Positions 28,301-40,300 of a DNA stretch of 64,000 nt are shown here, piece by piece. The stretch lies in assembly GCA_030490835.1 (NCBI GenBank), contig CM059971.1, positions 37,992,012 to 38,056,011 on the forward strand, in the 5' to 3' direction. The DNA comes from Annona cherimola. Lineage: Eukaryota; Streptophyta; Magnoliopsida; Magnoliales; Annonaceae. Numbering within the stretch: the first letter of the stretch is position 1; each line of letters begins with the position of its first letter. The position numbers were made by a program, and so were the translations under genes. The notes beneath the pieces were generated by a model that was given only the letters and a program-made list of their open reading frames with translations, was not told the origin of the DNA and made no database searches.

Positions 28301-31300
28301 TCATGTGGTGGGCCCAGGCAAGGCTTTATTATTGTTTGGTTCTCGCTATCATCATTGTCATCATTATTAGGAGCATATGTAGATATACCTACACCTTTTA
28401 GTCATACTTGCAGCTTTCCCTACACCTTTTTGTAGTACGTGTTTACTTAATGCCTCCTTTTATTACAGCCAAAGTTATATGTTGGAAGAGGCATGCATGA
28501 GGACCTGTTCTCACTTTTGAAGTAAGAAAGCTAATATGCTTGATTTATTGGTCTTGTCCACATGATTTTTGATAAACTGGATTGCTCAAAATGCTTGACT
28601 CATCAGGTATACTCTGTTTTGGATCCTGCTACTCATTAGCAAGCTCGCGTTCAGCTACTTTGTTGAGGTGATTGTATTTCTACTTGAATCTACTGAGAAT
28701 TTTTTTTCATTGGGGTTTTCCTTTGTAATCGATATGGTTTGGAGGTTATCAAGTGCACTAAGAGGGTTATTTGAAGGTTAATCTTTTGTGGGAAGTTGCT
28801 CTACATACTGTCAGTTTCAAAATATGAAGAGATGATCTGTGAAATGGGGTCTTAAAAAATTTCTCCCTTAAAGAAAACTTTAGATTCCAAAACCTCTAGG
28901 TGCTGTGGTGGACTGCTAGAATTGCATGCAAAAGAAATTGTATAGTGATCTTGAACTACACCACTTTGATTTTGGGTTCCATTATTAACCAAAAACAAAG
29001 ACAACATGATCTAGAATCACCTTTTGTGCTTCAGCTCCATGTGGCTTAACAAATACAAACCGGAAGGAGAAAATCTCCACTCAATGAAAAGCAGGATCCC
29101 AAAAGCTTCTTAATAGGCTAACATACAACATGAACAAGTTACATTTTCTAAATAACAAATAGAAAATACTAAAAATCATGTTAAGATTGTTTCATGCACC
29201 TCTGAGTCAATTGCCAAGGTTTAAGAATTTTAAAACTTGTAGAATTGTGGTTGAAGAGGTAACATTTTGAGCTTTTGAAATTTCAATCACTTGTAAATGC
29301 AAATGTGAACTCTTATTAGCTCTATATTGAATAAAAGATGTTGAAGGGAGGTAGGTGTACACGTAATGCTCAAAGATTCGAATTTATTTTCAATCTTTGA
29401 TCATTGTGATTAGATCAAGTGATGTAGGATGAGCAGAAAATAGAAGAAAGAGGAAGGATCCTTCCAAGGGGATGATAAGGTAAGAAAGGTGAAGGAATTA
29501 GAAAAACTAAGGATGAGAGAATTATAGAAGAGAATTTTAAGGAAAACAGAATCTCAATCAATTGTCAAAAATAAGCTGAAGGGAGGATTAAGGTTGTTTC
29601 TTAGAATAGAGTAATAGAAGAGAATTTTAAGGAAAACAGAATCTCAATCAATTGTCAAAAATAAGCTGAAGAGAGGATCAAGATTGTTTCTTTCTCCTTT
29701 GAGTAACTTGTCAAGGTTTAAGCATTTAAGAACTTGTAAAATTGTTGTTGAAGAGGTAAAATTTTGAGTTCTTGAAATTTCAGTCACTTGTAAATGCAAA
29801 CTTGAACTCTAATTAGCTCTATATTGAAGAAAAGATGCTGCAGGGAGGTAGATGCACATGTAATGCTCTAAGGTTCAGATTTGTTTTTAGTATTTGACCA
29901 CTGTGATTAGACCAAATGTTTGAAGGACAGGTAGAGAACAAGATAGAAGAAAGTGGAGGATCCTCTCAAGAGGATGAAAAGGGAAGAAAGGGGAAGGAAT
30001 TAGAAGAATTATGGATGAGAGAATTAGAAAAGAATTGTAGAAACGAATTTAGGAAAAATATAATCTCGATCAACTATCAAAAATAAGCTGTTTAACATAG
30101 AATCCAAGGAACCCTATTTGGAAAAAAGAAAGAAAGAAGAAGATAAAATAGCAAGTCGATGTAGAACTAGTAGAGAATAAGATAGTGAAAAAGTGGATAG
30201 ATCTTCTCAAGAGGATGAGAAGGGAAGAAAGGGTAAGGAATTAGAAAATTTAAGGATGAGAGAATTAGAAAATAATTGCAGAAGAGAATTTTAGTGAAAA
30301 CAGAATCTTAATCAGTTATCAAAAATGAACTATTCGACATCGATCCGAAATAACCTTATTTATAAAAAAATAAAATAAGATAGGGAGTTGATGTAGGATG
30401 GGTGGAGGATAAGATAGAAGAAAGTGATCCTCTCAAGTGGATGAGAAGGGAAGAAAGAAAAAGGAAGAAGAATTAGAGATGAGAGAATTAAAAAAGAATT
30501 ACAGAAAAATTTTAGGGAAACAAAATCTCAATCAAATATCAAAAATAAGTTTTTCAACATAGAATCCAAGTAAAGTTTATAAAAAATAAGATTGCGAGTT
30601 GATGTAGGAAGAGTGGAGGATAAGATAGAAGAAAGTAGATGGATCCTCTCAAGTGGATGAGAAGGGAAGAGAGAAAAAGGAATTAGAAGAATTAGGGATG
30701 AGAGAATTAAAAAAGAATTATAGAATAATATTAGGGAAACAAAATCTCAATCAAATATCAAAAATAAGTTTTTCAACATAGAACCCTAGTAAACTTATTT
30801 ATATAAAAAAAATGAGATAGCAAGTTGAAGTAGGACAAGTAGAGAATAAGATAAAAGAAAGAGAAAGGATCCTCTCAAGAGGATGTGAAGGGAAGAAAGG
30901 GGAAGGAATTAGAAGAATTAGAGATATAACAATTAGAATGGAATTGTATAACAGAATTTTAGGGAAACGAAATCTTAATCAATTATCAAAAATAAGTTGA
31001 TAAATATAGAACCCCAAGTAATCCTATTTATAAAAAAATGAAAACTTTAGCAACAAGAAGGTGAAATCCTAGGCAACAAACAACCTTGCTTAACAAATAA
31101 ATTTGCAAGCTAAGAAGTAACTAAGGATAGAAGAAAACACTCTAAACTAATCTAAACCGTCAATAACAAATATTAAAAAAATAAACCTTAATTTCTACGA
31201 TTACGCTTAGCATAGGGATGAAGTGGGTGCATGATAATATGATCTCCATCCATTCTCTTCAGTTGAAAAGAAATTGCATTGGAGAGTTTTCTCGATATTA

Positions 31301-34300
31301 GCACTTTAGGAAATTTAGATGCAAAATTTGAAGATGTTTAAGTACCATCTGCATTAGGTTTGTTCTTCCATTGAAAGTGCAATCGGAGGTTGAGGTAGAG
31401 TTGGTGCAAGATTAAACAATGAATCTCATTGATTTGGTATACTTGCAAGCACTTGAGGAGGCTTGAAAGTGCCTCTATAGGGTATCAAATCTTCGACATT
31501 GAATGTTGAACAAATTCCCATATTTGAAGGCAAGTCAAGAATATATGCATTCGATTCAATCTCTTGAAGAATTCAGAAAGGAAAGGACCATTGGCTCATT
31601 ATGCAAACTTTTAAAAGAATCTTTAGAAAATTATTCAAGGTGCATATGAACCATAATATAATCACCTTCATTAAATCTATGATGTCTACGATGAACATCT
31701 GCAACAATCTTATAAATTTCAATACTAAGTGGAATTATTCGTCATATAATAAGATGCACATCATGAATATGTTGTGCAAATGAATTGACAGAAGTAGAGA
31801 CACGAATATCAAATGGTAGAGGAACAAAATCAATTGGAGCACGAAGAGCATCGTCTTGGACAATCTCATCTATTTATGGAATTGTTATATGCAAACTCTA
31901 CAATGAGTAAAATTGCAAGTTCCAATGTGTTCACCTACCAAATACCTACGTAAATCTCTGAAACTTAGGTTAACAACATCTGTTTGATCATTAGTCTGTA
32001 GATAAAAGGTAGAAAAAAACTTCAGTTTAGTATCGGAAAGTTTCCTCAAAGTTTTCCAAAAACAAATCACAAGTTTCAAATAATTCTCTCAATGAGGCAG
32101 CAATTTCTAATTTGTAGGCATGATTTATCATTAATGCAAAGAGAAGTGGCTGGGAATGAAGTGAAAAATGCAATTCAAAGTACAAAGATGCATGCCACTA
32201 TAATTTTTTTTTTTTTTTTTTTTTGAGGTTGTATTTGACTATAATTTAAGTTGTGCAGAAAATAATTAATCTGTAAGATGCTATATGATGAACTTAGATG
32301 AAGGTACTCTTCATTGACAATAGATATAAGGATATTTCAACTTCAAGTGGGAATAAGCTGCCTTTTGTAAGCTCTATGAGACCTGTCTTAAATATCTGAT
32401 GAACTTTCTGGAAGTGGAGGACATTTCGGTAATTTCTGAAAATTAGGGCAGATTTGCAATTTTAAAAAAGTCAGAGGTTCTTCTGTAATTCTGAAGAGTT
32501 TGGGCAGTTCTGCAATTTTTTGAGACTCTGGTTTATGTCTGGTACTCAGAGGACTCTTGTGCAGTTTTCTGGAACTGAGGGAAGTTTGGCAAAATTTCCA
32601 GAAAGAAGTGGACTAATTTTTGCAAGATTCCAGAAAAGTGGAAAGGGCACATGCAATGGTGGGTTCCAATGCAGTGTTCCTTGTTGGCTGCTGTATGGAC
32701 AGAAATGTATGGTAAACAAAAGCAGAATTGCTGTTTTGGTGATGCGGCTAGTTACTGTGGAATTAGAAACTCCTGTAGCCAGCAAATCTGAAGGTCTGAA
32801 ACAGTTGCAATAGTGTGGTGCAACAAATAAGCTGAAGAAAGCTTTTTTGTTTTTGGCAAGGAAATTGGTTTGCGAGGAAATAAAGTTGTGGAAGATGGTT
32901 TCAACATATTTAGGAACATTCACTAGGCTTTGCTTTAATGCTAAGCTAATGTAGGACGAGTAGAGAATAAGATAAAAAAAAAAGAAGGTTCCTCTGAAAA
33001 GGATGAGAAGGGAAGAAATGAAATGAATTAGAATAATTAGAAATGAGAGAATTAGAATAAAATTGTAGGAGAGAATTTTAGAGAAAACGGCATCTTGATC
33101 AATTATCAAAAATAAGTTGTTCAACATAGAACCCAAGTAACTTTATTTATGAAAAAAGATAAGCAACAAGAAAGTAAAACCCTGCACAACAAGCAACCTT
33201 GATTAACAGTAAACTTGCAGGCTAAAAATTAACTAAAGATTGAAACAAACACTCTAAACTAATCTAAACTGTCCATCACAGATATTAGAAAAAAAAAACC
33301 CCGATTCCTCCGGTTATGATTCTTATAGGTATGAAGTGGGCGTCTGACAACATGATCTTTATCATCAATTGGCTGGTTGTCTTGTGCTAATGAGTTGATA
33401 GGTGAACCTGTGTCACCCAGAAGTTGCCAATGTTGTTCAACTGGGTGGCCATGATTGGATGGGCAGTTGGGTGCCACTGAGTACTTGGTCAGTAAACCTC
33501 CTGCATGAACTTTTGTATTTCAAATGTTAATTTATCTGTAACAATGTATAATAAATATGTTTACTCTAAGAAAAACACCAGCATGGGCGTAACATATTCA
33601 ACTTCAAAACGCAGGCAGTTCATTCCATAATAACAGGTTTCGATACGCAACATATCAATTTAAACTACAGATAAGCACTTTACTCTCATTTGACAAACTG
33701 CAAAGAGACTTTTAATCGTGCAAACCTTTTCACCATCAAAACATATGGATTTAGTTATCCAAAAAAAATAAAAAAAGGATTTAGTCTAGTGTTCTTAATA
33801 TCAATTAATATTTATTTATTGGTAGGCTGAGAAAAAGATATATCATATTCATCGGAGATAATGTCATTTTCTACAAGAATTTTATATGTAAAATAAAAAT
33901 ATTTTAAAAATGAATAAAATTAGTAATCATTCCTTCCAAATTATGATAAATTTAAATACAAATTTACCCTAACTTTCTTAACATTTATCCAAAAATAAAC
34001 ACTACATATGTAGATGTATGTGCAACATAAAACAATATATTCTCAAATGCTAATTTATTCAAGAAAAAACAATTATAATATTAATTTTAAAATTAATTTA
34101 AATCAATCTCTCAAAAGATAAAATACAAATCTATATAATTGTTAATGAATACTCCAGTAATTTTTTATTTTATTTTACAATAATTAAACATCCATTGACA
34201 AAGTGAAAATTGATTTAACATTCTTCCCAAAAATAACGCCAAAAAGGATAATGTCAAAGATTATATCAACAAATAGGAGATACTATCATATTTGTCGGAG

Positions 34301-37300
34301 GTAATATCGATGAGTAGTAGATGTTTTATAAGAAATAATATCGATAAGTAGGGAAATATCATTTTGCACTTATTTATTGTATTGGCGACTAGATAACATT
34401 GGAGATATTATCGAAGGTAATATTGATATTAGGAACATTGGTTTCAACTGATAGGCCAAACATGTGCGAGTGTTGCCATGTGGATATTGATCTTTGTTAG
34501 ATGTCCACTTCATTATATATAGAAATATCTTCTCTGTTCAAGTGCCATTAAACTGCCCATAGGCCTCGTATTTCTTTTGATTCTATTTTCCCACCCTATA
34601 GCTTGTAGAGTATATTTTCTAATGACATTCCTTAGATTTTCTCTAGTACAAATGCCTCAATTATGTCTTATTTTTGCTCATATAAAATCACTGAGTTTAC
34701 CCTTTATGCAGTCACTATAAAATTATAATTATGTTTCATATTTATGCTGTCACCTGACAGTTGATATATTATATTGCACATCTTAAAGTTATCTCTAGTT
34801 GTTGTCTCCAATTCTGCAGTCCTTGATCAAGAGGGTCCCACAAATTTTTTGGTTGGTGTAAGGCTTTGTTTGCTTCACGTATTGCAGTGAAGCTCAAGTA
34901 AAAGAAGTGTAAAAGCTCTCTGTAATTTATGTGACAATCCGACATTTATCTACTCCTAGTTATCAATAACAATATTTCAATATTGTTATCTATATTTACA
35001 CAAAAGAGCCAGTATTTACCCAAAAGATCCTGTCTATTTCTTCCTTCTTTACTTTATAATTGACTTTAACTGTTCTCCTTTTGACATTATTCCCTTTCCC
35101 TTTCCTCTCCTTTGTGATATTGCAATTTTTGCTTCTGCTTTCATCTCTCTCTCTCTCTCGTCATTGATTGCAAATCCTTGTTTGTTAAATAATCTTTGAG
35201 TGCAAGAACACTTTCTTAATTCATGTTATTCTTTTCCTTAAATTTAACCTGTGATTTCATATGATTATATGATCCGTATAAAAGATTATTAGTTATAATG
35301 ATGAACTGTACATAAACTTCAACTTGATCCAACTTGATAAATTTCTCAGTTACTATTTTATTTGTATGTAGATATTTCCTTTGATCGAGCCAACAAAAGC
35401 AATAATGGCTTTGCAAACCACTAGCTATGAGTGGCATGAGTTTTTTCCTTATGGTATGATTTTTATTTGTTGCAAGGTTGCTCCATTTGTGTTTTTCATA
35501 ACTTTTTGTTGAGCTCATACAGTAAATTGGTGCAGCAAAGTACAATATTGGTGTAATTATTTCTATATGGGCTCCAATTGTCCTGGTAAGCAAACTCTAG
35601 CAGAAGCTGTTGTTGGGACTTTGGGTCTATTCCTGAACTTCTCCAGGTTACATTGTTCTTATTGGATGTGACATTTAGGTGTATTTCATGGATGCACAAA
35701 TATGGTATGCTATTTTCTCCACCATCTTTGGAGGCATTATTGGAGCATTCAGCCATCTGGGAGAGGTCAGTAGCCAATCTTCTTTGGATACCTTTATAAA
35801 AGAAAGATTTTAGTGGTATTTGATGAGCAAATGAAACTTATGAACTTCTAGGTCTGACGAAAGTGTACCATCCTTTTGGTGTTATCTGACAGCTTAATTG
35901 CAGCATTTAATTTTTCTACCTCTCTTCTATCCTGAATATCAATTGTCCTTCTGATTTCATGCAGATACGTACTCTTGGGATGCTACGCTCAAGATTTGAG
36001 GCTGTGCCAAGTGCTTTTAGTGAACGCCTAGTACCCTCCTCTAAAGAGCATTCCAGAAGAAATGATTCGGTAAAAGTTCTGTTCAGTATAATTTCAATCC
36101 TGACATGATGGAACTCGTACAGAGATGTCTAGTGACCTTGATTATCAAATGCGTCAGCATATGCATGAAGTTGGATGGAACTGCAGATACATGAAACCAC
36201 ATCAAGGAACTTTTTCAGCAACAGTTACACAAATATATGAAATTTGTATATGCATAAAAAAATTTTGAAAATTGAAGGTGCCCATGCTTATACAGGTGGA
36301 AGACGAAAGAAAGAATATTGCAAAGTTCTCTCAGGTCTGGAATGAGTTCATCCAGAGTTTGCGGGAGGAGGATTTAATCAGCAATAAGTTGAGACCTTGA
36401 CCCAATAGGTTCAGTGGTGCATAACATTACAGTACATTTCATCATTCTTTTAGCTATGGTTTGTGTTGTTCAGGGACAAGGATCTTCTGCTTGTACCATA
36501 TTCGGCACGTGAAATATCTGTTGTTCAATGGCCTCCTTTCCTGCTTGCCAGTAAGGTATGCATGATTTCTATTTCTCATGTTTGTCAAAAGTCCCAAAAT
36601 ATTATTTCAGTTTTTTTTACTACTACTGTTATTCCATTAATCAATCTGTTTTCATTGATGATAGATACCCATAGCATTGGACATGGCAAAAGATTTCAGA
36701 GGGACGAATGATGAGGAGTTATTTAAAAAGATAATAAGTGATCACTACATGCATTCTGCAGTGATTGAATGCTATGAAACGCTGAGAGAGATACTTTTCG
36801 TCCTTTGGGAGCAAGAGGAGGATAAATCGTGAGAAAATTTTGGTTTTATATTTTAATGCTTTTGCAACATTTTTAGAAAGTCACTTTGGTCAGATTTAAA
36901 TTTATTTTTCATAAACTTTCTCATGGTTTTCTTGGTGTATTTCCAATTCCAGTTATAATTTTTTTTTTTTTTTCAATTTGTTGCTTATTGTCCCAGGGTT
37001 GTTCGTCATATATGTCGAGAGCTTGAAATTTGCATACAGGAAGGAAGATTCCTGAAGGACTTCAGGATGAGTGAGCTGCCTCTGCTTAGCAGCAAGTTGG
37101 AGAGGCTTCTAAACCTTTTGGTAGTGTTCTTTCATTGTCTTCGTCTCAAAGTGTTTTTGATTGCCAGATAAACTATCTAGACTTGTAGTTACAATTTAGC
37201 TATCTTAGTTTCTTACTATGTTGACAGAAAGCTGACCAAGATCTGGAGTCAAACAGACCACAAATTATCAATGTCCTTCAGGATATAATGGAGATTATCA

Positions 37301-40300
37301 CACATGATGTTATGGTCAGGGGCAATGTGTAAGAGAATTGTTAAATATAATTGGTATCACCCACATAGTGACAAATTTAGCTCTCATCATAACAATATTG
37401 TTTCCTTTCTAGAATTTTGGAGAGGACTTATCTACACCAACGTCGGAGTGAAGATGACAAAACAAATCCAAAATTTGCATCTGTGAACCTTGATATCATG
37501 AGAGATCCTGTGTGGAAGGAAAAGGTATTCCACTTCCGCAGGTTATGTTTAAAAAATTGTATGTTATTTTCTTTATCATTCCCATCAAATATTTCCTTAC
37601 AGGTTGTCAGGCTTTTTTTGCTATTGACGACAAAGGAGTCAGCTATAAACGTTCCAACAAATTTGGATGCTCGTCGTCGCATTACGTTCTTTACAAATTC
37701 TTTGTTTATGAACATGCCAAATGCTCCAAAAGTTCGTAATATGTTATCATTCAGGTTGAATCTCCAATGATAATCTTTTAGCTTTTGAGTCAATTTCGCA
37801 TTATCCCACCTCAATCTTTTAAGTTTTCTTTAATTTTCTTGTTTCTCAGCTTGGATGTTTCTTTGCTGGATGTGTTAAACTATGCATAGATACTACTTGT
37901 GTGCTACTGGATTTTATTTGACAGAATGAAGAAACTAGAATGATAAGTGAACATGATTAGGGCTTTTTTTATGTTTTATTTAAATTTCCGAGAACTTGTA
38001 ATGTAGAATGAGAATATCCATGAGGAGGGAGGGATGGATATGACCTTGAAAGAAAGGGCTAGCTGGCCTCGTTGGGAAAAAATAGAAGTTCGGGGGGAGT
38101 CTGGATGAATTTGGCAAGAATAATTATCAGAAAACAAGAAGTATGGACCTTGAGAAGTAGGAAAAATAATCAGAGAGAACTAAAAACTCATGTTTTTAAT
38201 AATCACAACTGAATGGAACTGTGTCAATCTTAATAAAAGCGACTATATTTCTATGGATTTCTATGAAAAATAAACTCTATTTCTGCAACTATAAATAACA
38301 GTGCTATTAATATGAAAGAAATATACAATTCCAACAGTTCCTAGATTCTATGCTTGTATTTAAAATAAAATTTTCCTTGTATTTTGTGTCAACTGATCTG
38401 AGTGTTCCTTGGGCAAACTGACTCGAAGGCTTGCTAAGGTCTGAGCTGGATTTTGATAATTTATCCTGGGTTAGTATTTTGAAATCTAGGTAATCAACCT
38501 GTAATTTGAATTGTGTCTGCATCAGCATTTCTACAGTGTGTTTGTCTTGAGGTCAAGAGGGGTAAAAGCTCTTTTTTTTTTTTTTTTTTGTGAAAGATTA
38601 ACAAATGATCTTTTTTTCCTCCTGTGCATTTAACTACCATTCACCACTGACTACCCTCCGTTCTCCATTTCATTATTTATCTTTATTCAGAAAATAGCCT
38701 ATCTGCTTCTTCTTTACTCATTTAACGGCTATGATGTTTTTCACATCCTCAACTTCCACATCATAAGCTTTTCTTCTTTCCCTTATCATTTACCGTTTAC
38801 ATCAAAACAAACATGGATGTGTGCTCCTCTTCAAATCTAAGCACATTTATTTTCTATGGATGTTAGTAATTCAGATGCACAAGACTCATTGTTTCACATT
38901 TCATCTCTCTGCTTCCATGATTTAGCGTTTTGACTCCATACTACAAAGAAGATGTACTTTATTCAGAAGAAGAATTTAACAAGGAAAATGAGGATGGAAT
39001 ATCTATCTTATTCTATTTACAGAAGATATATCCAGGTATACCTTGATGCCTGCAAGTTGCTGTTTGCATTGCATTGATATTTTCTCGCATTGAAAGAAAC
39101 TGGGAAAAATAATTCTGCTTCCCCTCTCCTGGAAAAAAATAGATGAATGGACAAATTTCATGGAACGATTTCGGGATCCAAGAGCTGCAGCGAATATCAG
39201 TTATATAGATGCTGTAAGTCAGTGGGTATCCTACAGAGGACAGACACTTTCAAGAACAGGTTATGGCTATGGTCAATATGTGCTTTAGATCTTGCTCTTC
39301 ATGTCATGAAATCTCTTTATTTATACTTCTTTGTCATTCTTCTAACAGTGAGAGGGATGATGTATTATAGAAATGCAATAGAACTTCAGTGCTTCCTGGA
39401 TATGGCAGATGAACGAGGTAAACTGGTTTCCTTTGTTGTATTTACGCATTAGCAGCCAAGGTGTGCTACTTGGCTTGGAGTCAGGCTATAACATTCTAAG
39501 CCTATTTCTGAACCCTCAGTTAACTTTGAAAATTTTGGGAGTTTGGTAAACCACAAAAAAAAATTTCCCTCAACTTTTTCATACATTTCCCTTACAATTA
39601 CCCTACTTTCCAATCGTTTTCACATATCCTTTCATACTAGTACTCACTTTCCAATTATTTCTACATATCCTTCCATACAACTACCTTACTTTCCAATTAT
39701 TTCTACACATTCTTCCATATAACTACCTTTGATTCCTAATAATTACCCTTATCTTATCACATAACTCTCCCACCTTTTCCCAAGTTTTTTTTTTCCATAC
39801 CAAACTTTCCATATATTTTCTTTTCCAGATTACCAAATCACACCTTTAAGTTGGCATCAGTTTTAGAAATTTGGTTGTTTCAAATGAGCACCTTAAATAA
39901 TTTCCAACTAAATAGGATTTCAAATGGATTCAACTTGGCTTGGAGCAGGCTAACACTCTAAGCTTATTTCCGAACCACTCAACCCTGGAAATTTTAAGTT
40001 GGCATCAGTTTTAGAAATTTCGTTATTTCAAATGAGCATTATATTAGTTTCAAGTAAATAAGATTATGTAATTTCAAACTAAATTTTACTTGAACCAATG
40101 CTTACGAAATTTTAAAATTTTGCTTATGACGCCATATATAAATAATTATAGTAGATTTATTTTAGCTTTTTCAGCTAACACTTTTAAAAGCATTTAGACA
40201 ATTATATTTGGGGTGTGTTTAGGAAATGATCAAATTTTTTGATGAAAAGTTTTTTATGTAAAAGTTGTTAAATTAGTAGAAAATGATGTGCTAGGGGTAA

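Larger units (their letters stand above)
29420..33352 (-). mobile_element. Decayed Ty3/gypsy retrotransposon in intron 15
   Basis: Read on the minus strand: 5' LTR about 33352-32948, then TTAGCATTAAAGC (a mutated TTGGTATTAGAGC primer-binding site) at about 32932-32944, an internal part with only the integrase end of pol (32095-31330), and a 3' LTR starting near 31240 whose end part is repeated to 29420. Both LTRs start with a (G/A)C(A)CCCACTTCAT-like text and end CCTACATCA-like. PBS-proximal text AAAGCAAAGCC matches AGAGCGAAGCC of the element at 5665-6964, so they are one family. It is antisense to the host gene. gag, protease and RT are lost. Confidence 0.75.

Noticed and set aside
32546..33136. 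196-codon minus-strand open frame
   Set aside because: It runs from the gypsy LTR through the primer-binding site into untranslated leader, so it is a chance frame of the retroelement, not a gene.
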